A stretch of 64,000 nt of DNA, taken from Oncomelania hupensis (Eukaryota; Mollusca; Gastropoda; Littorinimorpha; Pomatiopsidae). Positions 9,943 to 22,601 of the stretch are shown here, piece after piece. The stretch spans positions 22,627,700 through 22,691,699 of the forward strand of contig CM072515.1 in assembly GCA_036898135.1 (NCBI GenBank), given 5' to 3'. The number at the start of each line of letters is the position of its first letter. Within the stretch, counting starts at the first letter, position 1. The notes below the pieces were generated by a model. That model did no database searches and was not told the origin of the DNA. It was given only the letters and a program-made list of their open reading frames with translations. A program made the translations under genes and the position numbers.

Positions 9943-11499
9943 CAGGGTTCATACTCAAATTGTTGTAAAAAATTCAAGGAGTTTTCAAGGAGATTTCAAG
10001 GAGTTTTTCCAAAAATTCAAGGAGTTTTGAAAAATTATAATCGCACATAAGAATTGACAAGTAGTCAAAAATAAAGAATAAAATCTTTTACCCAGTGATA
10101 TCCATAAATTTTTTGCAGTCATGAATCTGATGGTGATACTGATGTTGATATTAATTATTAAATCTACACACATAAATATTGCATGTCGATGAAGTTGCAG
10201 TTATAATGAAGATGCAGATTACAGAGTCTATACCCATTTAAACAATAATTGTGAAGCCTGTTGTCCTTAGACACAAGTTAGAGAACTGTAAAAAGTCAGA
10301 AAGAGGTACCATCACCGGCTAATACACTTTATACAGATGAATGAGTTTTCAGTTATTTCAGTTTTTCCATCTCTTAATCAATCTGACGGGAAATCTTCTC
10401 CAACTGGATTTTTATTTCCTTGGATTTGCTCCTCAGCGCATTTGACTGAGTCAAGAGTCTCAGCGCACCCTTCCTCTATCTGCTTGTTCAGCAAGCTTGT
10501 CTGCCTCTTGAGTCAGGTGCTGAGCATCCTTCTCCATTCTTCCTTTTTTTCTTCTCTTAAATCAGCAACAGTCTTCCTGTGCCTTCCTCTTCTTTGCCGC
10601 TTGTGCCTGTTCCTGGTCTTTCTTTTGTTGATCAAGGTAGTCGTGATACTTTCTCCTTGCAGAAGATGCTGATAATAGCAGCTCCTTGGTGATGTCCACC
10701 TTGTCGATTCCACCAATCTTCCTGATACCGTTCAGCACTTGTCGGCGAGCAACCAAGGACTGCTGGAAGAAATTTTCAGTGCTGGTCTCTTTGTTGATTG
10801 AGAATCCTCTCTCCACATTTGCTTGTCCATGGGACAAAAGTAACAGCTGCCTCACAACAGCCCTAAGATCCTGAGGGCCCGATCTTGATAGTTATTTGTT
10901 GCTTTCATGTGTGTGCTGAACAGCTGGTCCAACACATCACTTTCACGTCGATAATTTTCTGGCAGACGCGGCAGAAACATGCATGCTTGTTCTTTTTATT
11001 TTCAAGCAGCCACCCTGCATATTCAGATTTCGATAACCACAAAAGATTCAACACACAATCGCCTCCAGGCATTTTTATCCCTTCAGTAATCAAATATGCG
11101 CGGTGTCGCTGTCCTTTTCGCTGTTTTCGTACTTTCTGTACGAGCGGAAGAACGAATATGTACCGAGAACTGCACATGCGCGACATCAAGGAAATGAACA
11201 ATTTCCAGTGCAGGTTACTTCCCTTATCACTAGCAGACGACAAAAGTTACGATCGTCGAACAACACAAATAATATTATAATTTTTGTTTTATTAATTTTT
11301 ATTTTTCAATGGCTTTTTTTTTAAAACTTGACAATAAAATCTCTAGGTCAAGCAATGGATAGATACACTGGTTGAAATTTCAAGGAGTTTTCAAGGAGCT
11401 GAGGCAATTTGGCTATTTTCAAGGAGATTCAAGGGCCCTTGAACAAGACATGGAAAATTCAAGGAGATTCAAGGAGGTTCAAGGAGCGTACGAACCCTG
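9943..11499 (-). mobile_element. hAT-like transposon, internally deleted, 5-bp target duplication CTATT
   Basis: Ends are CAGGGTTCRTAC with CTATT at 9938-9942 and 11500-11504. Subterminal regions hold repeated ttcaaggag units in both orientations. Minus-strand remnants of a transposase remain: a zinc-finger-like piece CFCRVCQKIIDV (about 10905-11010), then MRQLLLLSHGQANVERGFSI (from 10855), which matches the hAT C-terminal dimerisation motif (SNA-VER-FS), followed by a Lys/Gln-rich end. The catalytic middle is missing, so it cannot move itself. Confidence 0.85.
10562..10855 (-). pseudogene. hAT transposase C-terminal dimerisation fragment
   Basis: The 97-residue ORF begins MRQLLLLSHGQANVERGFSI, fitting the conserved hAT dimerisation block in which Ser/Asn-His/Val-Glu-Arg-x-Phe-Ser is invariant, and continues SLVARRQVLNGIRKIGGIDK and ELLLSASSARRKYHDYLDQQ, ending in a Lys/Gln-rich tail. 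A frameshift separates it from more helical sequence down to about 10340. The DDE catalytic core is absent. Confidence 0.7.
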
Positions 11500-11639
11500 C
11501 TATTAGAAGAGGGAAAGGAAATACAATGTTATAAAAATAACATTGTATTTCCTTTCCCTCTTCTAATAGTGATCTCGATTGAATGTTAGAATGGCTGCAT
11601 CCAATACCATTAGTGAAGGGAGGGAGGAAATTGAAGTGT

Positions 11640-11795
11640 CCTGCGAAAACCCTCTGTGACCTCAATTGTCTTGTATCTAAGTCACATATAAGTTCGCTCC
11701 TTGCAGGAATCGAACCCACCACCTTCACCATTAAAAAATGGTGACTGACCAACTGCACCAACAGGCGCAGTTTTACAGATAGACTATAAATTTTC
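11640..11795 (-). repeat. tRNA-derived SINE head
   Basis: On the minus strand an A-box-like TTGGTGCAGTTGGTCAG is followed 30 bp later by a B-box GGTTCGATTCC. Spacing and sequence fit a tRNA-type polymerase III promoter, but there is no foldable acceptor stem, so it is a SINE head and not a tRNA gene. Confidence 0.65.
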
Positions 11796-11799
11796 ACAT

Positions 11800-14023
11800 A
11801 AACGATGTCGATGTGCCATGCTTTTCTTTCCCTCATCTAAGATGATCTTGCATGTCCAATTGCTAGCAAACGACAAAGTAAATTGCATAATACATACATC
11901 TACTACCCCCAACCCAATTCTCCCTTGCAAATTCTTTTCATGAGCCTGATGAAGAATTATTAGATGAATAATCCTCTCTAAACGCTACTGAACAAGCATA
12001 TATGCATTCATATAAGGGCATCAGAAAAATGTTTACAAATAAAAAAATACAAATAAAAAATTTTAACAATTAAAAAAAACAAACAAACAAGCACACAAAC
12101 CAGAAAACAAAATAAACACCTCCATCTTCAACAAATATAAACACATCAATAGCACTAAGAAAGCAAAAGAATGAAACACAGAAGAAAAAAATGCATTCAC
12201 AAATAACACCACCAAATGAAAGAACACACCAACACAGAGAAACTACTTGCTTTGATCGTTAGTCCATTTCCCTGAAAAATAGTCACATTTACTGCAGTCA
12301 AAACAAAAATTATCCAGCAAAGACAAATAACAGGCTGATGAGCGCTTGAATGTTTAAAAAATCTTACTCAGGCATTGTGGATAATATCTGCCACCCAAGG
12401 TTTGCCTTCTCAGTTAAAGCCCGGCAGCCAAAGGCCAGCATTACTTAAGGACAAGGGGAAATAGGATTCAGTGCTTGCAGGGTGTATTCTGTTTTTCTAA
12501 ATTTATGTCGAACTACTTTGAGATAATTGGGGAATCAGAACGAGCCAAAATGCCGGTCTGTTGCTCACAATATCTCAAGGACCACTGGACAGATTTTGAC
12601 AAAACCATACCTGAGCTAGTGGCCAGCCGATTTGCTCTACCTCAAAGTTCAAGGTCACTGGGGTCAATTCTTTGCTAAACAGGTTTTGCTCTAGACCTCA
12701 TTTTGAGAGATGCTTGTTAAAGATAAAAAAAATTTCATACATCCACTGTATGAATTCCTTATAGAGGCCAACAATCTTTTCTTTAATATTAACCTAAGGG
12801 TTGACAACAGTTTAAAAAGAATACTAAAAGCAGTTATATAACTATTGTTATAACAACTATATATGTTCTGTAACCGAATGAGATCAGTATATTAAAATCT
12901 AGGAAAACAGGAAGAAATAAAGCATACTGTTATACTGGGGATTTCTATGGTTTTTTTTTTTTTTTTTTTTTAAAGTTCATTATTGTTTTAAGGTTTGTGC
13001 TAATTGTCACAGTGCTGCACAATTTTAAATCCAGTACATAACTTAAGTGTTTGTCTGTTTGCCAGTATGTCTCGGTACAACTCAGTCCACTCTCACATTT
13101 CTCCTACAAACATCATACATGAAATTGATGTAACTTTTTTACTTTTTATTACCGTTTATTACGTTTGTACAAGTTAGAGATAAAAATATTTGATAAACAA
13201 TATTCATAAATTTCAAACTGATCAGGACCATATTGAGTTGATCAGACCCACTCCCAAACAATTCCCAGAGCAGAATAGAGGGGATATATTGAGGTCAAAT
13301 CCGCTCTGATGACATCAGATCTGTAGCACTGTGCTGTGGAAATCATATAAATCAACAGGCCTACCAGTAAAATGCATCAATTCTAACTTTATGTAGCAGA
13401 GTGACATGATTCCTCTAAGCTGACCGCCTGCCCTCAGGTATTCCAGGGTCATTATTTAATCGTTGCCCCAAGGTGACCCAGTCCTCGTCGACGATAAAAC
13501 GGGCAAAATCTTCTTTCTTCAAGCTTGTTCGGCCCTCTGGAACTCGAACGAAGAAGCGCTGAAGAGTTCGTTTCCATAAGAAGTCTTTGTATATTCATTT
13601 CTCTATTTTCACTCAATTGTACGCATTCATACTGGAAAAGCCACAAATATCTACATCATCCCTCCCAGCAAAGCATCAATAATAATAATTACATCATTAA
13701 TTAATATCTTTAACTTTTAGAATATTTATAAATCACAAAATTGAAATAATTGAATAGATTGAAAATATTGGCTGCTCCAGGAACTAAAGACCTAACCTAT
13801 CAAGTTAGTATCTTTAACATTGAAATACTTCTGAACAAATACTTTCACATTCATTCATCCAACATGAACAACAATCCAAAGTTTTTTCTTTTAATTAAAC
13901 AGTTTACAACCTTTCAGTGTAATATATATTTTAATAAAACAATAAAAGAATAATTACCTTTAATAAGCGCCTCACACTAATAAATGGAGAAGCAGTCACA
14001 AATACATCGAATAATAATACAAA
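11800..14023. other. Intron sequence, AT-rich, no coding feature
   Basis: It contains A-rich runs near 12040-12080, a 21-base T run at 12949, and a piece near 12530-12720 that resembles other window repeats (caaggaccactggacagattttg, ttcaaggtcactgg). No exon with consistent phase was found. Confidence 0.5.
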
Positions 14024-14736
14024 TATGTGTTGCAGAATGAGAAAACCAGGCTAAAGTGTCAAAATATGAAAAATTACTTATTTATTTATTAACAAAGTAC
14101 TAAAAATAATCTTCAAAATGCAAAAAAACAAATCGTTTTATTGGTTGATGTTTTATGATTTTTTTAAATATTTTATTTTCTCGGGGGCTAATTTCCAGAA
14201 ATTGCCTTCAAAGTTTTAAATTGTAAAATGATCATTACTTCACAACCAGAATTTTCCCATGCATGTATTTGGTATCAAAACAATCAGGAAGATGGCAGCA
14301 ATATGGCAGTGAGTTGAGATAAGATGAGAAAATTCACATTATACACCATCCACACAATGCTGAACATAAACAAATTAAAACAGTACGCACAATTTTATTC
14401 TGTACCCATCCATAATGCATAGTGTTTTTAAACATATTAGAAATAAAACAAGTGTTTAGCAAGTCTATAATACCTCAAACACATAATAATATATCAAGAA
14501 CATGGCCTGAATCAATCATTTTTCTAAATTAAACCCTATCATAATGCCCCCCCCCCCCCCCTCCCCCTCTTAAATACCTCCTCCGTCAAGTAATCTTTTG
14601 TTTAATTGCAAGCAACTACATCAGCTCAGTTCAAATAGTCAAACAAAGATTACAAACCTAAATGTGGAGTGGAAAAATACTGGGCATTAATCAAGTCTTC
14701 AATATTGAAAGGTATGGAGCTGCATATCCCAAAGGT

Positions 14737-15434
14737 TTGATTGATTGATTTATTGTTGCTTTAGGTCCGGCGGACTCTTCCGAGCCAAATCAGGACCGGA
14801 CAACCCCTGATCCGCATAAAAGATCTGCTGAAACAACCCCAGTGGGAAAATTGAATGCCCTCCACCGGCCAGTCACTTTACAATAAAGACATCCCACGCG
14901 AGGGACGGCTGAGGGTTGACCTCAACTACGCGAACCCCCGGTTACAAAAACAAAATAGAATACAAACATCATTATAAATCATCAACAAAACGCATACATA
15001 TAAAATGCCTATCATGCTAAATAGTACAATCATAGGAAGCCCTAGTGACCACCCGGCAGAAAGCGTCCAACACTCCCAAGCTGATCCAACAGACCTCATA
15101 CACAAACAAGGAGTCTTGTCCAGGAAGAGTTTTCAAGAAAAGTAGGTCATTGATCTAGCGAAGAAGAAGATAGTATAGCAGAGTGAAGGACAGAGCAGGA
15201 ATAGGAAAGAGTAAATGAGGAAGACAGCGACAGTGGGAATTTAAAGCACTAAATTTCCATAAAGTGGGGATACTATTTATACTGAAAACCCCCGGCACTC
15301 CAACGGGGGTACTGTTGCCGCAGTGAATCTGTCTTGCCTATAAAGGAAAGACAGGTTTTCAACTGTGGCTTTCACTTTTCCCTTTATAGGTTTGAACAAT
15401 CTACAGTGGCAAGATTGCTCATGACCCCAAGGGG
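14737..15434 (-). mobile_element. Retroelement copy 2 nested in the LINE, 12-bp target duplication
   Basis: TATCCCAAAGGT occurs at 14725-14736 and 15435-15446. Removing the insert and one repeat restores an open LINE frame across the join (MELHIPKVKSKSHKRTTP). The left end is an AATC-repeat tail read on the minus strand, so it retrotransposed in minus orientation. It is 698 bp with no ORF of note; SINE or LINE 3' end are both possible. Confidence 0.9.
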
Positions 15435-15446
15435 TATCCCAAAGGT

Positions 15447-17260
15447 GAAGAGTAAATCACATAAAAGAACTACACCATCTTGGATGAATAAGAGTATTTT
15501 AAGAATAATTAAGAAGAAGCATAAGTTATATAAAAGATATCTTCAAACTAAAGAAGGTAGAGATTATCAAAGATATATTACTGTACGAGATTAGCAAAGA
15601 TCTTTTTTTTTTTTTTTTTTTTTTTAAGATAAATGTAAAACAAACTTTAAAATATTTTGGAAGTATGTACAGGATCAAACTAAACATAATTCTGGAATAA
15701 ATGCACTTAAAAAAGAAGATGGCACCCTTGCTGTCACAGATCATTAGAAGGCAGAAACTCTGAACACATTTTTCTCAAGTGTATTTGTGGAGGAAAATTT
15801 GAATAGTGTTCCCTTGCTTAACAGAGGTTCAAAATCGAAGGGGTGCACTATAAATGATATTGTAATAACTCCTGATATTGTAAAGAAAAAATTAAAAGAA
15901 TTAAATCCTTCCAAAGCTCAAGGCCCAGATTGCATCCCTCCCAGAGTTTTACAAGAATTGTGTAATGAGTTGGCAGAACCACTTTGCAATTTGCTCACGT
16001 TTTCCCTTAAATCGGGTACTATACCACGTGACTGGCGATCTGCAGAGGTAAGTGCTATTTTAAAAAAAGGTTCTTGGTCAGATGCATGAAATTACCGACC
16101 AGTAAGTTTAACAAGTATTGTTTGTAAAGTATTAGAGTCTATAGTCCGAGATGCGATCGTTAATCATTTTACTGTAAATAATCTTTACACTGAGTGTCAA
16201 CATGGTTTCAGAAAGAAACGATCATGTGTTACCCAATTATTACAGGTTATGGATGATATAACGTCCTTACTTGACAACAAAAAAAACGGTTGACATCATA
16301 TACTTAGACTTTAGAAAAGCATTTGACACTGTTCCACATGAAAGACTTCTTCAGAAGATAGAGGCCTATGGTGTATGTGGAAATATTTCTAACTGGATAA
16401 GGAATTTTTTATATGAAAGAGAGCAGGTGGTGAAGGTTGGAAGTGCAATATCAGACAAAATAAAGGTGCTGAGTGGTATACCTCAGGGAAGCATTCTAGG
16501 ACCTATATTATTTACTATTTTTATAAATGACTTGCCAGATTGTGTTAGTAGCATGTGCAAAGTGTTCGCAGATGATACTAAAATCTACAATGAATCAAGC
16601 AAAAAAGACCTGTTGCAGGGTGATTTAGATCACTTGCAGGAGTGGTCCGAAACATGGGATTTGCATTTTAATGTAGAAAAATGTAAGGTTTTGCATGCTG
16701 GAAGGAACAATCCTGAACATGATTACATGATGAAAGTTAATGGGGATATTAAGAAGGTGGCATCTTGTGAGGAGGAAAGAGACTTGGGTGTTGTATTTGA
16801 TAAATTTTTATCTTTCGACCCTCATATTCAGAATTGTATTAATAAGGCCAACAAAATTGCAATTGAAAGGGTACAGAGACGTGCATCAAAACTAGTTAAA
16901 GAATGTAAAAATATGACTTACTCGGATAGACTTAGTTACTTTGGACTTCACTCCTTACGTGGTCGTAGAATACGTGGAGACTTAATCCAAGTTTATAAAA
17001 TTTATAATGGCATTGATGACCTAAATTGGAGTGACTTTTTTGCAGCACCTTCTTGTGACAGAACCCGAAACTCTGAGGGAAAAATCTTTGTACAACATTG
17101 CAATACTAACCTGCGGAAGTTTTGTTTTTCTAACAGAGCTGTTACCTTTTGGAACGATTTACCAGTTACATTAAAGCAAGCACCTAACATAAATTCTTTC
17201 AAAAATCAGTTGGATGAATTACCAAAATCTAAAGAGATTTTCTATTGCTATGATGAATGA
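15447..17260 (+). pseudogene. Reverse transcriptase of jockey/CR1-type LINE, inactive
   Basis: The frame starts SKSHKRTTPSWMNKSILRII and is broken by a 24-base T run at 15602. It resumes PSKAQGPDCIPPRVLQELCN, has a stop at 16087 (just before NYRPVSLTSIVCKVLES) and a frameshift near 16280, then reads YLDFRKAFDTVPHERLL, GIPQGSILGPILFTIFINDL and the catalytic box FADDTK (about 16567). Between INKANKIA and IERVQRRAS (16845-16870) about 30 residues usual in this family are missing in frame. The C-terminal part reads RAVTFWNDLPVTLKQAP. The breaks make it inactive. Confidence 0.9.
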
Positions 17261-17785
17261 TTTGTAGGAAAATTGCATGCATAACAGACCCATAACAGTA
17301 ATTATACTGTCAAAGAAGGGACATTCGCAAAGGCCTCACGGCCTATTTTGTCCTCACACTACTACTACTACTACTACTAAAACAAAAGTTTCATTAGGTA
17401 GTTTTCAGTCCTAATAATCAAGCTTTAATAATTCCCCGATTCTCCACTCCCTTCCGCACGTCGAATAAATCTGTCGCGTCACAGGTGTAAATCAAAATAA
17501 CATGTAATTTTGCTCTATAAAGTTTAAATAAACACAAATATCAAAGCAAATACTAATTACTAGTAATTTGGTAAATAGTCCTCATGTTCATTTCCTAAAA
17601 CAGACAAACCAACAATAATAAATACTGAGAACATAGTCAACTTGTCATGCTAGTAATATTGAATGCAGGCCAGATTACTTACCTTTTCAACCCTCCCCAC
17701 CCCACCCCCACCCAACAAAATATACTACTGAAATATTTTCCACACTCCTACTGTAATTCTTTCACTGATATCGCCTTTTCAACCT

Positions 17786-18097
17786 TTACCTAAATCTATG
17801 CAAGTAGAATGACGGATTATTAAAGACACGCCTAGCGAAGAGGCATACGAAACATGAATCATTGAATGAAAACAAACGGTATCGTTTAATAACGGGATCA
17901 AGCTTCTGCTCGTCAGAATCATAATCCTCATCACAGTTCCCACCGGCACCATCATAAAAATAGTCCGAAAGCAGGTCTTGGAGCTCTTCAGAAGCAAAAC
18001 CGGGTCGATTCAAGGCCCTAGCTACTCTAGCAGACGACACATCTACTGACGCTGGAGACGAAGCCATCACTTCCGGTTTCCAAAAAGAATCAGTCAC
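17786..18097 (-). CDS. 103-residue acidic ORF of TIR element, copy A
   Basis: The ORF starts MTDSFWKPEVMASSPASVDV, has FASEELQDLLSDYFYDGAGG and an acidic DEDYDSDE stretch, and ends FNNPSFYLHRFR. It differs from copy B at only a few residues. The product is unknown; an acidic N-terminus of this type is common in front of DDE transposases, so it may be a first exon of a larger transposase (inference). MASS (the second Met) is an equally good start. Confidence 0.55.
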   Translation of the reverse strand: MTDSFWKPEVMASSPASVDVSSARVARALNRPGFASEELQDLLSDYFYDGAGGNCDEDYDSDEQKLDPVIKRYRLFSFNDSCFVCLFARRVFNNPSFYLHRFR

Positions 18098-19036
18098 TTA
18101 CTTTGACAAATTGTTTCTAACAAATGCAACATAAATATTGCAAGAAAACACTTGAAATAGATGTAAGATGAGTTTATCTACATTAAAAAATTCACTTTGA
18201 ACTAAAAATCGTCGAAAATCTATAGGAAACACTTCCGTTTTTCACGACCCGGCAAGAGACGCATTCAAACACAACTTGTGTCACAAGCAAGCTTCAGAAC
18301 AAGGAATTTCATGAAAAATTCATATGCCACACACTTTTATGTACCAAAAAGTAGTACCAATAGGGACTTTTCACTCCCCAGACGTTATATATCAATCCAC
18401 ATTGGGGATTTCCCTTCATAGTCGGACAAGAAAAGTTGGGGTATCGGAGGTCAATTAGTGCCATTGTTTTAGCAAGGTGTGATCAACACCCTTATCAAAA
18501 TCAACAAAATAAACAATGTTTTAGTAATTTTTGAACAAACTCCGTTTGGGATATTAAAGAAAAGTCTTAAATAAAGACAAAGAGGCAACAATCTTAAAAT
18601 TGATGGGGTAGCCTATTTTTAGTGTTCTACGGCTTTAGCAGCGGATCAATCCTGGCATCTTTAGCCGGGTTTTGTCATGCGGCGACACATATGACAAATA
18701 TCCCTGGCAGCAGTTATAGTGTGGTACGAATTCCAAGTCTCTGCTTGGGCTGCCAGGCTGTGACTAACCAAACTTTCACCTCGGTTTAGCTCCAAAGTCT
18801 AGCCTCATGTCGAGATCACGAATGTCTCAACATTCACAAAAACCCAACTTAAACATTTACCGCATATAGGCTTATTGCTCTTACAGCTAGCTTACACATG
18901 ATCAACTGTGCATGAGAGGATGCTTCCTCACACTTAAGCGACATCACAACCTGAAGAACATAACAAACAGTACATTTGCAGATAAAAAGAAGAAATAACG
19001 ATACGATTTCAGAGGAGAAGTTATAGGACAGTTTAC

Positions 19037-19116
19037 CAGTAGTGCAAACATTTGTAATTTCTCGAGCTGAAGGTGCTGCAACTGGTTTGTCTTGTTCTTC
19101 TGATCATCTTTCAAGG
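19037..19116 (-). CDS. Coiled-coil gene, exon 18
   Basis: The 80-bp exon completes a split Ala codon and reads ALKDDQKNKTNQLQHLQLEK, then LQMFALL, between a tttttttcag acceptor and a GTAAAC donor. It ends in phase 0. Confidence 0.85.
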
Positions 19117-19334
19117 CTGAAAAAAACATTTATAGATGCATTATTGTTTGCCCACGCTGTGTGTGCAACAAAAACAATAACAACAAAACAAAACAAGATA
19201 ACTAGCATTCAAGAATGTTCCAAATGTCATGGAAAATGTCAAATGCATACAAAAATGTTATTACTCAAGAGAAGACAATTATAGACTAGACGATGTATAA
19301 TGTACAGCAATTTAAGCATTAGAGTATATACAAA

Positions 19335-20525
19335 ACAAGAAGGGCAAAGCCCATATGACTCACAATCTCTTTATGGAAAAAAAAAAACAGAAAAAAACAA
19401 TTTAATTGAAATTGTGGCATTAAAATGCAAAGTAATACATGTACCGACTTAAATTTGAGCTTTCAATGCTCTAATCTTGAGATGACCTTGTGCTCCGGCT
19501 CAAAATACACTAATGCACGATCACATAAACCACAGCAAAAGTTGTGCTACGCCAAAAAATAATGACCTTGGGATGTCTTTGACCTTCAGTGACCATGGCC
19601 TTGGGATTAGTTGACCTTCCTGTGACTCTCATGCATGATCAAATAATCCAATGTTGATGCATACTATGGGTCAAATATAGATATCGTACAAGGACCAATA
19701 TTTAACATTTTTTTAAGGCCAAAAATTACCTTGACCTTCAAGATCAATACAAAAATGGAAAATATATGAAAGATCATTCTATTATCTCTAAATACAACAC
19801 GTTCGGACTTTTAATCTCTCATACTTTATGGTCAAGATCACTTCAAAGTACCCATATAAACCGACGTTGGACAGCTCCAGATAGTGACATAATTGACATT
19901 ATACTGGAGCGAGGTTGATCAAATTTGCATAGTATGTGTGTCTCATTTATATTTTTCATGCATACAAGAATCACAAGTTCAACGTTAATAACTGGGAAAA
20001 GTGAAATTTTGTTAAAAATTGTCATATTTTACTAACTTTTTCTGACCCTGTGACCATGACCTTGAAGTGAAGTAATTCAGTAACTTATGATTTTTGAGGT
20101 CTTGTGGTTATACACCATCATACCCACATCGATCGACTCAACCAAAGCTTTTTAGTTTTGAGGTTAGGTCAGCCAGGCTAGCTATAAATAGCTTCGCCGA
20201 TGCTTCCAATCCTTTCCTTTCCTTCCACTGGAAGGGAGGGTGCAGGCAAGCTATAAGTAGCCAGCAGCAAGCAAAATGTGGAGGCACTAAACAGTACTGC
20301 TCACATAGGCATCGAGCTGGTGTGAGGTTTGGTTGCAATATATGAAATAGGTTCCGAGTACTTAGCAACTTTAAAGTTTTGCACAGAGGGACGGCAGGCG
20401 GACAGAGAGACAACATTTTCTTGTGGATTGTTTGCTCACTTATCTCACCCAGATTTGCACAATTCTGGAAAATATTGATTTTGGGGCGAGTACACAGACT
20501 CGCATTGCTATGCATGCGAGTCAAT
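19335..20525. repeat. TGACCTTGA dispersed repeat, copy 2
   Basis: It begins agaagggcaaagcccatatg and ends in the hairpin gactcgcattgctatgcatg with gagtcaat. Relative to copy 1 it has about 220 extra bases near 20120-20335 (starting cacatcgatcgactc), presumably another insertion whose ends I could not fix. Confidence 0.8.
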
Positions 20526-21169
20526 AATATTCAGGAATTCTTCAACATATAGCTTCTTTTTCCTGACCTTGGCTAAGTACAGTTATGCTAGGTTTGTTAT
20601 CCACGGAGCGTTTTAAATAAACAGCAGTTCTTTCCTTTTCACTTTTGATGATGACTGGAACCCGTTTGAACGGCTGCTACTTTGGAGATGGCATCGTGAT
20701 TACCAAAGTAGTGGAGAAAGGATAAGCCTATGTCAAAAGCTGACGTCATACCATAAGTCATCGTACAGAGACAAGAGTTGGCTTCATACTGTGCAAAATG
20801 TGATGTCATGCTAGAGTTCTTTGTGCAGGCAAAGGCGCATGACCTGCCACCCAACCAACCATATACCTACATAAAGTTTTACCCCTCTGTCACTACCCTG
20901 ATCGAAAGACTGGAACACAACAACAACAAAACAACCACGGTGATAAATTCTTTGTTACTGGTTTAGCGCAATGATTATATAAACTTGTAAACTGTGGAAA
21001 CCGGCATTGTACAAGAAAAGGCTTTATATCCACATCTTCAAAGGTATACATCAGCTTCAAACTGTTCACACAACATTTGGATACTATAAAACAGTACACT
21101 GTTTTACAATTTCCACTGCTATGTCTTCAGGCCAGCCACAGAAATGGGATGAACTGACATGTCACTTAC

Positions 21170-21308
21170 CAACGCAAAGAGCAGTGAGGGCCTGGTTCTC
21201 TTCTTTGCGCATTTTGAAATTGGTTTCGAGCTCTTCAAACGCGGGTAAGTTTTTCTGAATCTCATTTTCCTTTGCTGAGTGTGCAGCTTCAATCTTAGTC
21301 AGCAAATC
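21170..21308 (-). CDS. Coiled-coil gene, exon 17
   Basis: The 139-bp exon reads DLLTKIEAAHSAKENEIQKN, then LPAFEELETNFKMRKEENQA and LTALCV, ending in phase 1 before GTAAGT. The acceptor is gacacag. Confidence 0.85.
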
Positions 21309-21863
21309 CTGTGTCAGACACAAAACAGACCATGTTTACTATAGAACCTTCCACAACGACAGCACAAACAACACAGCTCTAGCAAACTGCCACGCAGCAC
21401 AGAAATGATACAAACGGCAGTAAAAACCATCTCCACAAATGATTCATACACATACCCTTGCAAGCGCTCATAAGCCTGTTGGTTTGCTTACTCTGGCCTT
21501 ACAGTAACTATAATTCCTATCAACACACATGCACAAAGGTTTCCTTAGCTCACTTTCTAACAATCACATAGGTCTCAGTAATGACACTCACATTGTTTGC
21601 TGCTTACTAGTCACCACGATCTCCCTAAACATCTGTAGACAATGACACTAATCTTTGTATGAAGCAGACTGTGTGGGCTCGCTGGTTTCACATCCCTACA
21701 GGGAACTGTACTCTCATTTCAGTTTGTGGTATCAACGTTGTATTTTGAAACCATTGCAATATCAACCAGAAGGGCACCAGCCGGAGTGTCCTGTATACAG
21801 AATTAATGCAAGAGAAATGATCCTCAAGTAGGGATCGAGTTATCAAATCCAACGATGCCTTAC

Positions 21864-21944
21864 TCTTTCTTCCTTGGTCAGCAGGACATCTTTCAAAGCC
21901 ACCAGAAAGCCTTCACCATTCTTTAACCAATCACGTAAACTAGC
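21864..21944 (-). CDS. Coiled-coil gene, exon 16
   Basis: The 27-codon exon ASLRDWLKNGEGFLVALKDV, then LLTKEER, is phase 0 on both sides (gttccag acceptor, GTAAGG donor). With exons 17 and 18 it lies between two inverted copies of a 1.95-kb transposon. Confidence 0.8.
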
Positions 21945-22601
21945 CTGGAACAGGGGAACAAATAAACATTCCACTGTATTACATCATACTTGGATTTTTG
22001 CTATCTCGGCGAGAGGTTAGTGGGATGCTGCAGGCTAATTATAGACGATCGCTCCTCTTTTTGGAGGCCAAACCGAAAAACGCTATAGCTCTCTATCTAG
22101 GATAGCTCTGGAATCAGTCTCTGTGAGAAGGACCTGCCTGAAAAACATATTTCTTGGTGTGAAAAGTGATTGTTTACATGACTTGAGTCAGTGATCATGT
22201 TCATCTTGTCTATTTTGTTACTTTAATATACAGGCTTTGTGTTAGTGCAAACAAGTTTTGTGCAAGACTAGTTTTGTTTGATTTTGTGGTAATAGTAAAT
22301 ACTGATATTACTGATACTGACACATGCTTCTTTGTTCCTACTGAAAAGAAACAGAATTTGCGCTGTGTGTATCATTTTCTAATTATGCTCAATATTGATA
22401 GAAGACACCGACTGTGTTTTTATTTTGCTGTCAGTAAGTACTTAGTCTAAACTTTGTGATAGCGTGAAAAAAGGTTCCATTTGTGGTGTTTGTGTTTGAT
22501 TGCTGGGTTAGTATTGTGCCATAATTTGTGTTATCATGGGCTAGTTCTCAGAACAGTCACTTGCTAGCTACAACAAACTCGTATATTCAGTATGACTATC
22601 A

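Larger units (their letters stand above)
9925..11582. repeat. 46-bp palindrome split by the hAT-like element
   Basis: With the hAT-like element and one CTATT removed, 9925-9942 plus 11505-11533 pairs perfectly with 11537-11582, leaving a 3-base loop. The uninterrupted part (11500-11568) is a near-perfect hairpin. The transposon therefore inserted in the left arm of a hairpin. Confidence 0.9.
14663..17376 (+). mobile_element. Jockey/CR1-type LINE, 5' truncated, inserted in copy A
   Basis: The insertion is bounded by CTAAA at 14658-14662 and 17377-17381 and ends in an (ACT)n tail. The undisturbed target is visible in copy B (complement of acaaacctaaaacaaaag, about 25185-25205). The LINE begins in the linker between endonuclease and reverse transcriptase and itself contains a second retroelement (14737-15434). 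Confidence 0.9.
14026..18689 (-). mobile_element. 1.95-kb TIR element, copy A, split by a LINE insertion
   Basis: The outer segments (14026-14662 and 17377-18689) are the reverse complement of 23883-25834. Terminal inverted repeats of 31 bp begin TGTGTTGC (left) and TGTGTCGCCGC (right), flanked by TA on each side. It carries one 103-residue ORF. The superfamily is unclear: a TA target suggests a Tc1/mariner-like element, but no catalytic domain is present. Confidence 0.85.

Noticed and set aside
11640..11795. tRNA gene on the minus strand
   Set aside because: A and B boxes are present, but no acceptor or anticodon stem could be formed; a SINE head explains it better.
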